A stretch of 64,000 nt of DNA, taken from positions 50,948,148 through 51,012,147 of the forward strand of contig OY744525.1 in NCBI GenBank assembly GCA_963556195.1, read 5' to 3'. The position numbers and the translations under genes were made by a program. The stretch comes from Sepiola atlantica (Eukaryota > Mollusca > Cephalopoda > Sepiida > Sepiolidae). The notes beneath the pieces are model-generated. The model was not told the origin of the DNA. It did no database searches and worked only from the letters and a program-made list of their open reading frames with translations. Positions 44,936-55,888 of the stretch are shown piece after piece (the first letter of the stretch is position 1; every line of letters starts with the position of its first letter).

Positions 44936-46379
44936 CCCAGTTTCAACCATTGTCACTAATTTTCAGTGTTGTCTCACTGTCCACCTCACACTCATAAACC
45001 CTTATCCTTCAGTGGCCTTTGAGCCTTGATAACCGGTGCCTCATTAGTACATAAAAAAATTGTTTTACAATTTTTTTTTTTTGTATTTCGGAAAAGCTTG
45101 TCTAGATTTCTTCATAACATTGATAAAAAATTTTATTTGTGCCAATTTTATCTTTTTTTAATTTAAAATTTTTTATTTTTTTTAATAATTTTCCATGTCG
45201 ATTTAAAATAGTTTTACAATTTCGTTTACTTTCATTTCCGAAATTTTACCATAATGTTTTATTTAATGCTAACTCTGATACAAATTTGTGGCGGGCATAG
45301 AAAGGGGCTGCACTGATAAGATTTCATTATCTGACTCTGATAATTAGAAATCAATGAAGCATGAAATGTCAATAATTTAAACTATAGAAAGCCTGGAAGG
45401 TTTTGCTAAAACTCTGCATAAAAATACTTAAATGGGACAGCGAGACAAATTTGTGGCGAGCATAAAAGTGCTGCTGCTTCATGACCTATCACCTTTGAGT
45501 ACAAGGACAGGAAATTACATTTTTGCAACACTTAACGTTCTGCCACAAACATTTAAAAAAAAAAAAGTGGAAGAGGAAAGACGAAAAATTATTTTCAACT
45601 CGTCAATATTTTTAACAGTTCTTTCTTTTGTTGCATATCTCACAAGCCGAGAAACGGAAATAAAAATAGAAAATGCATCCTCGCTCGAGGGTACTTTATA
45701 CTGTTTTAGATATTTATAAAACAAGCTTCCTATTTTCAATACTGTTACATCTCCCCACCAGGAGAAAAAATGAAAAAGGGTTGCAAGCAATACTTTTTTC
45801 AGTAAAATGGCAAGTGGAGTAAATTATGAACTTCTCATGTTAATCATAATTATTGCTATTAGATTTTATCATGCACAGGATAAGGTATCCACACAAACAA
45901 TATAAGTAACTCGGATGTGCTCGATATTTAAGTTGTACTTTTGTATGATCGAGCTGCAGCTGTTTTCTATTTTTTTTTGTTTCATTCTATGTAAAAAGAT
46001 GAGTGAGTTGTGGTCTGTGTACATGTTAGCTGACACGAGGAAAATATAACGTTTCCTTTTCACCGGTTGAGTAAGTTTTTTAATGTGAATTGAGTTTTCG
46101 GGGGGGGGGGGGTAGCTGACTGGATCTAAAGGTACGTTATATTGTTTTATATACTTATAAAAATCTGGCTTCCTATTTTTGATAGCATATTACAGTAACC
46201 ATATGATTCATCACTTGTTCTTTACACAAAACAGTTTCCAGACCCATTCTTGTCCCCAGTTTAAAATTACCTGGTGAACCAAGTGCAAGAGAGATACAAA
46301 CAATTGCACTTAAAGGGACGGTGAGAATCTTAAAAAGATCTCTCGGTTGGAGTATCTGGAATAGCAGATGAATGTCTGG
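44936..46379. other. Intergenic; diverged direct repeats
   Basis: ACAAATTTGTGGCGGGCAT at about 45281 recurs as ACAAATTTGTGGCGAGCAT at about 45445. The text GGTAC-TTATA-TGTTTTA-ATA, followed by CTTCCTATTTT-GATA, recurs at about 45688 and 46129. A G run lies at 46099-46112. The frame 45432-45719 is unrecognised and partly low complexity. Confidence 0.45.
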
Positions 46380-46660
46380 CCTCAGGTAGGATGCCCCATC
46401 GTCACCAGCAAAAACAAAAAGATAAAAATAAAGAAGAGGCATGCCGTAACCCTGTTCCCATTGGCTTGGTAGTTCTCTCAATGCAATGGAGCTTGAATAC
46501 TTTATCATGGGGTGTTTGATGGTGTATGGAGTAATCTCTTTCAAAATTCTGGGGTGTAGTCCGTCGGGCCCTGGTGATTTACTAACTTCAGTTTCTGAAG
46601 AAGTTAATCTATGTCCTCTATAATGGATATACTGTATAGTTCTATACATCACCTGTCTCT
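46380..46660 (-). pseudogene. LINE reverse-transcriptase N-terminal block relic
   Basis: The frame includes ETEVSKSPGPDGLHPRILKE and SIALRELPSQWEQG. This is the start of the reverse-transcriptase domain in I/Jockey-type LINEs (K-SPGPDGLHPRxLKE...GxxPxxWxxG). The remainder of the frame (to 46173) is not recognisable. Fragment only. Confidence 0.75.
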
Positions 46661-46786
46661 TAGTAGTGGACCACTTTCTCTATTTTCATTTCATTTTTTT
46701 ACAAGGGTTCCAAAAGAATTTCTTTTTCTTTCAAAGTTTAAATTATACTACTGGGTATAATTCCCGAATTTGTTGAAACAAAAATT

Positions 46787-46969
46787 CTAACGGGTCATGT
46801 CCAAACTTTTTGCCACATGAATTCTATTAGATATGAATCCAATAGGGAACGATGTGTTCCACACTCTCTTGTTGCGTTGTTTCGCGTTCTTCCACACATT
46901 TTCGATGTGGTTAGTGGTCACGTGTGTCAAAGGATCCACAAAGTTCATAGAATGGTTTACCGTTAAAAG
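46787..46969 (-). pseudogene. Merlin (IS1595/ISXO2-like) transposase, C-terminal part
   Basis: The frame encodes LLTVNHSMNFVDPLTHVTTN, then HIENVWKNAKQR. The Glu in HIENVW aligns with the last catalytic acid of ISXO2-like DDE transposases. It is the direct continuation of the frame that ends at 51070 (DLWRAYSTIGSRRYT); the two halves are separated by the hAT insertion. The C-terminal tail to 46787 is short but plausible. Confidence 0.85.
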
Positions 46970-47082
46970 TGTGTATCCAGTGGTGGGATTCAAATATTTT
47001 AGGAACAGGTTCTATCTTAGATATTAGAACTACCAGGGTAAATCGGTGCATCCGCGTATCGCAGACTTGCAATTTTAGTAAG

Positions 47083-47130
47083 CTCATGATCATCTTTCTA
47101 TATGTACATACATATAGAAAGATGATCATG
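47083..47130. repeat. Palindrome near the hAT left end
   Basis: TCATGATCATCTTTCTATAT on the left pairs perfectly with its complement on the right around TGTACATAC. It lies in the 3' flank of the transposase gene, about 105 bases inside the element end, where hAT subterminal transposase sites occur. It could equally be a transcript-end hairpin. Confidence 0.75.
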
Positions 47131-47174
47131 AATGAAAAATGAAATCAAATACAACTCATTTATTTAGAATTTAT

Positions 47175-49461
47175 TTATTTCAAATAATTCCAAATAGCCA
47201 CTTGATTTTCATTGTACTCTTTCGCCTTTTTTAGTTTTACACGACTGTCGTCAGCAGAATGGTTTTGCCGTAGCCATGATCTTACAGAGGATGTAGGATC
47301 ATACTCTTCCAAAGGAAGACCAAGTAGGTCTATAGTCATCAAGTTGCTGACATTTTCTACAAGCAGTCTACTTCTTTTATCTCCATAGATCACATTCATT
47401 TTACTGAAGCCCCTTTCAGCCTCTGCTGAAGTGATTGCAATAGTGTTTATGATGTTCTTGGCCTTCCTGATACTTGGTGGCATGGTGTGGTTTTCAGCAT
47501 TCTGCACCACATTTTCTACAAAGTCACTATAATCATTTACATTAATCTTGTAGGAGAAAATTTCCTCAAATTTGCCGAGTTTTTCTTCAGCCTCCAACCA
47601 TGGAATTGTAACCTCTTCAATATTCCATGATTGAGGCTCTACCAAGTTTATCACTTCATGAACTAAGTTAGAGCCCTCATCATTGTTTCTGGCCAACAAA
47701 TGGTTGGAATCCATTAACCTCTTGTGCATGTTACTGATTATTGAGTTCAAGAGTTTCTCCCTGGGCAAACTCACAAACTTGGAATTTTCAGAAAAATCTA
47801 TTTTCTTAAAGTTATCAGAGGCTATTTTTGCATCAACTTGTTTTTCATGCTGTCCTCTACCTTTCTTAAGTATCTCAAATGCTTTGATTGTCCTCTTTAT
47901 CAATTTCTCTGCTGTTGGCAGTGACACACTTCTGGTTTGCAATGCATTTGACAGCAGAGAGATTTCTTGTAGAATATCTAGCATGAGTGCCAAATCATTT
48001 ACAAAGTACTTGTTTGACATCCTATTAGCCAAACTTTGTATTGCTGGAAAAGAATTCATGAAGAACTGCATAGTCCCGCCACACTGCTTGTGCTGCTCTC
48101 AAACTACATGCAGCCCATCTTGGCCCTAACACTCTACCTATTTTCAGTATTTCTTGCCCAAGCTGCTCAGATATACTATAGAGCTCCATTTGGTTTTTGT
48201 TTGACTCATGAAAGATTGCATATATTTTATCCATGAAGATTTTGAAGTGATTTATTTGTTTTATTTCCTTAACAGAGTCATCCAAAACTAGTTGCAGTCG
48301 ATGGTTTAAACAATGCCAAATTATAATGTTCGGAAAATCTTTCATCAGTCTAACACCCACTCCTGATGATCGGCCAAGCATCACACTAGCTCCATCTGAG
48401 CAAAAGGCAATTAAGTTTCTTTGCAAATATTCCATAGTAAAGCCAACATTGTGTAGACATTTCAATAAACACCCGTGTATAGTTTCTGCTCCTTGTCCTT
48501 CTAGTTCAACAAGTTCTAAGAAAATTGTTGGAGATATTTTACAATTTTTAATTTTAACATATACAATAAGAACTGGAGTACTTGATATAGTAGAGGCTTC
48601 ATCCACAATCACACATAATTTAAGGTCTTCTTTCATAATTGTTGAAAAGATTTGACCCCTGATATCCTTTGCCATATGATCCACTATTTTGACTGCAGTT
48701 TTCCGGGAATGAAGGCCAACACCCATATCGACTCCATTTTTTATTTGTAGTTCAATTTCAGCCTCAATATCGCTAAATGGCCTGCTCCTTTTCGCTAAGC
48801 TGTACATTGTGTTAAAAACTTTACACGTAGAGCTCATGTACTTCTCGTTCGCTTTATCAATGCTTTTGGTAATAGCATCCTTTTGACACGCATCAATTTG
48901 ATTTACACAAATTGCATGTGCTTTTGGTGTAAAATGTTCATTCATTTTCTTTCTGAGAGAAGCTTGCTGGGTTGTTTTGTTCTTCCCTGATGCTACGACT
49001 CCACATTTTTTCCATTCTATTGCGATATGTATGCCTTTTATGTTCAACGAATCAAATTTGGCACAATGCAAGCAGCCAAGTTTTTTGTCATGTGCTATTA
49101 ACCCATCCTATTTCAGTTTAAATGAATCATACTGCCTCATACTCCAGCAGTCTGGAAGTAATGGTGTGTCACTGCCTGTGTCAGAAGCAGTGTTTTTATC
49201 TTCTATTATGCAATCAGAGGATATACAAGTATTTAGTTCAGTGCTAGGAGCTGAGGCAGTATTCATTTCTTTATGCATGATATCCAGAGTTGAATGAATG
49301 TTTCTTTTCTCTTGTGTCACTGTTTCTTCCTCCATGCCTTCATCAAAGTACGCAGCATTTGTCTCTGTTTCAGTAGCTGATGCCAAAGGAGTGTCATCTG
49401 GATGATTTGCAGTTCTTCTTGCTTTCCGTACAAACTGGAACATGCTCTGCTGTCTCTTCAT
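47175..49461 (-). pseudogene. hAT transposase-like protein (KIAA1586-like), two lesions
   Basis: From ATG at 49461 the frame runs about 762 codons in total. The N-terminal low-complexity part (acidic, Thr-rich) reaches an in-frame TAG at 49105-49107. The frame continues with GCLHCAKF, a C-C zinc-finger-like start, then a long RNase-H-like core containing CSDGASVMLGRSSGVG and WHCLNHRLQL, the blocks that hold catalytic residues in hAT and KIAA1586-like proteins. A net one-base shift near 48030-48055 separates it from the rest. The C-terminal SAEAERGFSKMN and LLGLPL blocks are the hAT dimerisation domain. The total length is one base over a multiple of three, consistent with a single-base insertion. 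It is nearly intact and so a recent casualty. A host gene is less likely because it sits inside hAT ends. Confidence 0.88.
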
Positions 49462-50035
49462 CTTCAAAAGAAAATTTTTTACTTAGATTTCTTTAAAGAA
49501 TATTTACATGTGATTGATTTGATTGCACAGGAGTCTCACAACTTCACAGTTCAACATTGTCCTTTCATTAGTTTCAGTAAATTAAATAAAGCTGCACATA
49601 GCTTCTTTATGGATGATAAAATCACTGGACAGTAAATCACATTCACTAAACAAGCCTTAAAAATATTATGCAATCAGAATCAAGATAACTACATCTAAGT
49701 TAGCATATTTCGCAATAAACATTGATATAACCACGTTAGCAATGAAAGTAGCTGTCGACAGATAACATCATCTAAATCATCCTTCAATATTAACCAAAGG
49801 CATCAAATCGTACTTTAAATCTTACCTTTAAGTTTTTCTTTTGGATTGGTAATGCTGCTTTTTTCCAATACTATCCACACTGTACTATCCTCGAATGGTT
49901 TGTGTTGTGTTATGAGAGAACAGATGGGGAAGTTACATCATCTTATAACCTCGTGACGTCATAACAAAAGGGGGAAGTTCCGGGGAATCTGATGAAGGAG
50001 CGCATTATGATTCAAGCTGACTGAAATGTGTGGGG

Positions 50036-50940
50036 CATTTTTGTCATACAGCCCGACAAAGTTAGGTCAAGTTCGATAACTCCGTAAGGTTCACATATCC
50101 AAAGTACACCGGGAGGTCACGTGTTTTTTTTGTTTTGATAAATTTTGACGTAATATGAACCAACTCTGAAAAACAAACAATTTGGTACTTGTGCACAGTT
50201 TTGATACGCGAGTGTACGAAGTAATAATTATTTAGAAAGCCATTTTTAACATGAGGAGCGAGGTTAACTATTCTTCGCTTTCACCTAAAAATTTAATGAA
50301 AAAATAGTTTTTTTTTGGTTTTGTTTTTTTACATTCGTATTTCTCGCGGTGTCAAAACTGCAATATTAAACGGAATTTACCAAAACGGTTGATCTCCTCA
50401 TGTTAAAAATGGCTTTCTAAATAATTATTACTTCGTACACTCACGTATCAAAACTGCACAAGTACCAAATTGTTTATTTTTCAGAGTTGGTTCATATTAC
50501 GTCAAATATATCTTTTTCCGTAAGTTCAAAATTTTCCGTAAAAAAACTCGTTTTATTATTTTATAGATTCTTCCAAATAAAATGATTATAAAAAAATAAT
50601 TTCTCGTTTTATTATTTTATAGATTTCTTCCAAATTATTTTATAGATTTCTTCCAAATAAAATGATTTCTTCCAAATAAAATAATTTCTCGTTTTATTAT
50701 TTTATAGACTTCTTCCAAATAAAATTTTATAGATTTCTTCCAAATAAAATATAGATATTTTATAGATTTCTTCCAAATAAAATTTTTTTCCACGTTTCCT
50801 ACGTTTCAAAACAAACTAACACGTGCATAATTTATCAAAACAAAAAAACACGTGACCTCCCGGTGTACTTTGGATATGTGAACCTTACGGAGTTATCGAA
50901 CTTGACCTAACTTTGTCGGGCCGTATGACAAAAATGCCAC
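50036..50940. mobile_element. Foldback element inserted in the hAT transposon
   Basis: The left arm at about 50036-50260 pairs with the right arm at about 50395-50940, from the outer CATTTTTGTCATAC / GTATGACAAAAATG inward. The right arm is lengthened by a local tandem array of TTTTATAGATTTCTTCCAAA-type units at about 50560-50785. GTGTGGGG occurs on both sides (50028-50035 and 50941-50948), a candidate 8-bp target duplication. It could itself be a hAT-mobilised MITE. Confidence 0.75.
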
Positions 50941-51069
50941 GTGTGGGGTGCATTGTGAATTTTTTTTTATCAAAGTGTCACGTTTTCCAAGATTTTAGTA
51001 ACCGGTTCGCAAACAGTGTGACTGTCTAGGAACCGGTGCGAACCGGCTGAATCCACCACTGTGTGTATC

Positions 51070-52240
51070 TACGCGACCCTATCGTGCTGTAGGCGCGCCA
51101 CAAATCTGACACCACTGTTGTTGTACCGGGCGAAATATATTGCTGGATAAGCGGAAGCAATGTCTCTGCATCTCGTTTCTCGATAGGCACAAGAAAACAG
51201 TCATTTGTGGTCGTATCTAGATCACCAAAAACACATTGGGTTCGCACATAACGACCCACATTATATTTTCGTCTCACGAAACTAGACTCGTTAATTTCAA
51301 CTGTGTGCCCAACACCTCCAATGAATTGGCGTTGGGCAGTAAAATATTCACCATATATGTCCCCAATGAATTGCCGTTGGGCAGTAAAATATTCACCATA
51401 TATGTCCCCAATGAATTGGCGTTGGGCAGTAAAATATTCACCATATATGTCCCCAATGAATTGCCGTTGGGCAGTAAAATATTCACCATGTATGTCCCCA
51501 ATGAATTGCCGTTGGGCAGTAAAATATTCACCATATGTCCCCAATGAATTGCTGTTGGGCAGTAAAATATTCACCATGTATGTCCCCAATGAATTGCCGT
51601 TGGGCAGTAAAATATTCACCATATATGTCCCCAATGAATTGCCGTTGGGCACTAAAATATTCACCATATATGTCCCCAATGAATTGCCGTTGGGCAGTAA
51701 AATATTCACCATGTATGTCCCCAATGAATTGGCGTTGGGCAGTAAAATATTCATCATGTATGTCCCCAATGAATTGCCGTTGGGCAGTAAAATATTCACC
51801 ATATATGTCCCCAATGAATTGCCGTTGGGCACTAAAATATTCACCATATATGTCCCCAATGAATTGCCGTTGGGCACTAAAATATTCACCATATGTCCCC
51901 AATGAATTGCCGTTGGGCAGTAAAATATTCACCATATATGTCCCGAATGAAGTTCCGCCAATTCGCCTGGGACTCTGTAGCCATGACAATTTCGCGTGTC
52001 ACATTTTTGCGTGTGGCAAATTCGTATAAATACATGTACAACATATCCACAATTTTGTGTAGGGGAAATTTCTAATTTTGAAAAAACGTCCCTTGTCTCA
52101 TTGAAACCTTTCGTACATGGATATTGTGCACATCTCTATCTGATGCCATCAGTTATTCTGAAATGGTTGATTTCACGCATTAGAGCGTTACAGTTTGGGC
52201 AGGTGCGTTGGGTAAATAGCAATCCATAGTCCTTCAGAAA
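51070..52240 (-). pseudogene. Merlin (IS1595/ISXO2-like) transposase, N-terminal and core part
   Basis: On the minus strand an N-terminal zinc-ribbon-like segment (RTCPNCNALM, near 52200) is followed by ATESQANWRNFIRDIYGEYF near 51950. The repeat array comes next, then the core GHTVEINESSFVRRKYNVGR and TTVVSDLWRAYSTIG. The family's first catalytic Asp (VEIDE) is Asn here (AAC), the second Asp is kept (SDLW), and the Glu lies in the half at 46787-46969. A stop and frame changes lie in the N-terminal part. It is inactivated by the repeats, the Asp change and the hAT insertion. The repeat units shift frame at two 43-bp copies. Confidence 0.88.
51318..51944 (-). repeat. 14-copy, 45-bp coding minisatellite within the Merlin transposase
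   Basis: Twelve units of 45 bp and two of 43 bp, each starting CCAATGAATTG on the plus strand, encode FIGDIYGEYFTAQRQ on the minus strand. The sequence on each side (NFIRDIYGEYF and GGVGHTVEIN) is ordinary transposase, so the repeat grew from one native 15-codon stretch. Substitutions (GCC/GGC, CAGT/CACT, ATATAT/GTAT) are scattered among units. Confidence 0.95.
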
Positions 52241-53207
52241 TTGGATTTTAGATTAGGGCAGGTCGATTTTTCACTTTTTTTAGAAAATCAACGCTGCTGT
52301 GGTGGCGAAAGCTGGGGTTTGGTGTTGTGAGAACTGATACCAAAAATTAGATTCCTAACTTTAAAACTTAACTGAGCATTTAGTTTTAAAGATCAGGTAC
52401 GAAAATGTTCAGAAATACCTAATTTCCGCAGGATTTTGCTGACAAACTGACTTCAAAATTTTACTATTTCACTAATAAATCCAGATAAAATTGATATTTT
52501 TTGTTAGATACAATGAATGGAAAATATATTCAAACCAGAATTCTAAGTATGAATCACCACTAGTAAAATATGTCATTTTTTAACTGTATTCAATAAATGA
52601 GAACTGTAGAAATTGTACAAAATTACAAAAAAGGCTAATCACTTTTACATTTTTGGTCATAATTACTTTTAAAAATATATAAATAAAAGTGTATTATACA
52701 ATAATACTACTGGAAACAGATTATAGGAACAAATGTTTTAAATTTGAATTGTTCATTGAACAATGTGCTAAAACCTACTGCACCATATAAAATTATGGGT
52801 AAGCTTACAGTGTAGTCCTCAGGCCATAACTTCTAAATAAAAAAATAAAACAACATTTACCTTATATAAAAACGCATCAGAATGAAATTCTCTACAAACC
52901 TGCATAGTTTAAGCATGTGAAAACCGAATTTAATTTCATTTGTTTTTGTCTTTCACCTGAAGTGTAAACGATTTTGAAAATACCACCATATTGGATTGAG
53001 ACTGTCACGAAATATAGCACCATGTTCTTGTTTTAACTGCTGACTCTTTTCTAGCTACGATAAATAATAATTAGTTTTGATACCGTTAATTTTGCTTTTT
53101 AAAGTATGCGATTCGATATATTCATTTAAATTTGTTTTGCATTGAAGTTATTTTTTGTTTAGCTTATGTAATTTTTGTTGTGAGGACAATACTGTAAGTT
53201 TACCAAA
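52241..53207. other. Intergenic, no gene seen
   Basis: AT-rich. ATAAAAACGCATCAGAATG at about 52867 matches the inner arm of the 14368-14622 foldback. The outer end of the Merlin element should lie near 52250-52350, but no inverted repeat could be matched to the left side. Confidence 0.45.
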
Positions 53208-55888
53208 TTATGTTATAATAGCACTAAATTGTTCCCTGTAGTTTCCCTTCGAAGTAAATGAAGGTCTTATTTGGTGACACAATGTTTTGGTTATAATGTG
53301 CTTGTGCCTTGCTTCCTGTCCATATACAATTTGTGAAGCTTCAGTTGTTAACTTGACAGCTCTTTCTACGCCTTGTGAATGTGCAGGTAAATTTGGAAAT
53401 TCCAATGTTGTTCCATTCATTGAAGCTTCTAGGAGTTCATTGTTTGAAAACCTTTCTGTAAGTGCAGGTTCACAGACCCCACTTTGTGAGAGGTCAATCA
53501 AAGTTGACCAATGTGTGGCTTCAAAATTGATGGCAGTAATTTTCTTCAATCTTTTCTTTGGTGGTTCGCTACTTCTGAAACAAAACAAAAAATATTTATA
53601 TTAGGAAATTTACCTGTACTTGTTATATTTTTTATGTAATTTTAATGAAACTTAAAATTATTCTTGTAAATTGACATAACTAATTAAGTATACATAAATG
53701 TTTACTTACCTAATGGACAAGATCTTTTTTATGGCCTCTTCCCTCACCTCCAATTCATTCGACTTCAACATCGACAACAGAATGTTTTCCGGAAGCAAAG
53801 CAAAAGCATTGTATCGTAAACTTTTTAATACAACATTCTGAATTTCGGTCGACTGTTGCTTGACTTTCTGGATCATATTGAAGATATACAATTGTTGGTT
53901 AAAAAATGTATTGTCCCTTTTGATCTCAAACCAACTAACTGCATATACTTCAATTATAAATTTTATAATGGTGTGTAATTTATCCGAGAGTTCTGGTGGA
54001 TAGGCACCTCTGGTCCACAAGCACATTAACCTGATGGCTAAAGTCAGCCATCTTGATTGATTCAGAGGCCCAATCTTCCAGGCAGCAAATCTAGGGTTCA
54101 CTTTCCCTGTAGAAATTCCTATAGCATATTCTCAAAGTAGTCGCTGGTCACCACTTAAATCATTCATTACCTCTGCAGTAAGATATAAATTATCCAGAGG
54201 ACCACTAATACTATGAAATGCTACCTGGGGCAAATCCTGGTAATTAGTTCCACAAAGTTTCCCTGAAGGACCAGTGAAAGTGGTAGGGCTTCTTGTAGTT
54301 CCATCAATTAACTTAAAGATGGCTCTAAATGGCAGTTCATTTTGATGAAGTGAACAGCCAATGGTATGTAACTTTCTGTTAAGTTTTTTCTCCAAAGCTG
54401 TAACCATCCCGGTTTCACAACCAGTGTTTGTACTGGTATTGCCCACCAGAATTGCCTTAACGGTATTTACACTGTTGTACTCTTCTAGAACAGCAGCAAC
54501 ATCCTCTGCTAGAAGAACACCAGTTGCACCAATGTTGGGTATCACTCTATGGGTGAGATATTTACTTGCAGTTCCTATCTCTCTGGTTAAGTGGCGCTCT
54601 GGTCCCTTGCTTTTCTTAATCATTTTTTCACCATTTTCCCCTGTAACTTCCTTGTAATACAAAGTGTCCTTATCAACTCTGCAATCAACTCCAATGCAGA
54701 TAAGATGTTCATATTCCTGGACATGTTTTTGATGGCTGGTTACTTTCACTCTTGCCTTTTCTCTATCTATTTTTGATTTATCTATAATAATGTCTTTTAA
54801 ATTAATGGTTGGATGAAGAAGGCCCATGTGTTGTAAGTCTAATAGAAAGGCATTAGCAAGGCAAGCCCCAAGGTTAGAAGACATATCACCTCTAATCAGT
54901 TCCATAGAATATCTCGGGACTTTCAAAAGACTGTAAGGTCCCTTAGACTGTCTCCTTGGCTCAAAACTGTCATCGGTTGTTTCTTCACTGGAAGATGTCT
55001 GTGAAAAGATTTCTGATGTAGAGGAAGCAACATGTGAAGAATCTTGTTGCTGTCTTTCAATTTGCCTGTCTAATCTATCTGCTTCAGCTGAATCTTTTTT
55101 GTATTTTTTGACAGCATCTTTGTCAATAGGTCCAAGTTGGAAACTGCCGTTTGGTTCTGTTTTCTCTCTCTGATCTTTTAAATATTCTCTCTCTTCAATG
55201 GGAACCTGAAATGTCAAAATGTTTATGTGTTTAATAACAGATCTAGCATACATGACAAATATTAAGGAAAATATCACAATATTATTTACTAGAAAAAGAA
55301 AGATTATCAGAAGTAAATTCATATTTTTCAATTAATTTAAATATTGAAAATTGGGACATGAATTAGTTCAATTTAAAAAATTCAAACAAAAAACAACCAT
55401 AGAATTAATATTACCTTCTTGTTAGGAGGACAAGTGCAGACTATATGCCTTGTTTGGCAATTTTCTGTGTTGCACTTTACAGCAAAGTCATCACATCTTA
55501 AGACAGGCAGTTTACAGCAACATGAAGAAATATCAAATAATTTATCCAGCTGTTCCTTAATTATTTTCACTTTGGGTGCAGTAAGAGTTTTCCTGTTAAT
55601 CAGTTTGGCCCTCTTGAAGCAAAATACATTCACCCTCTGCCCTATATAATATTCCCTTAACAAAGGCAATTGTGGGTTCACTGCTTGCCAAATATTGATT
55701 ATTTCCTTTATGATCAATTTGGAAATATCACTATTTGAAAAGTGGGGATAGGTATTTTCAAGGAAATAACTAAACTGGATAACTTGTCGTAAAGTTGGGG
55801 GTTCCGTTTTATCCAAAGGACAAGGTGGACCAGCAAATCTTTTGGAACTCTTACTGCGAGTTAAAACAGAACGTCCTTTTACAGACAT
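53208..55888 (-). CDS. Gene A: spliced, transposase-like protein of an unnamed repetitive family
   Basis: Three exons: 55888-55415, 55205-53710 and 53574-53208. Introns are flanked by AAG|GTAATA...TTTCAG|GTT and TTAG|GTAAGT...TTTCAG|AAG, and the frame is kept across both (779 codons with the stop). An acceptor TTTTTTCAG ends 7 bases before the ATG, so a 5' untranslated exon is likely. One in-frame TGA interrupts exon 2 at 54132-54134. Exon 1 ends with a Cys/His cluster (CCCKLPVLRC...CNTENC...HIVCTC), probably zinc binding. Exon 2 has LICIGVDCRVDKDTL, GNTSTNTGCETG and GCSLHQNELPFR. Exon 3 has HSQGVERAVKLTTEAS. I recognise these blocks from large uncharacterised families in Hydra, aphids and other invertebrates. 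The spaced acidic blocks would suit a DDE-type nuclease, but that is inference. It may be a transposon gene or a domesticated one. Confidence 0.75.

Larger units (their letters stand above)
46978..51061 (-). mobile_element. Complete hAT transposon, 4084 bp, with perfect 8-bp target duplication
   Basis: The left end CAGTGGTGGGATTCA and the right end, read inward, CAGTGGTGGATTCAGCCGGTT are the short inverted termini of a hAT element. TGTGTATC flanks both sides exactly (46970-46977 and 51062-51069). It carries one transposase-like gene on the minus strand and, in its 5' flank, a foldback insert. It interrupts a Merlin transposase frame, which proves it is an insertion. Confidence 0.95.

Noticed and set aside
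45432..45719. 95-residue plus-strand frame
   Set aside because: Contains a lysine/A-run artefact and has no recognised motif. Nearby direct repeats suggest noncoding repeat sequence.
51236..52029. Long plus-strand frames over the 45-bp repeats
   Set aside because: A 45-bp period keeps all six frames open. The minus strand alone joins to recognisable transposase blocks at both sides.
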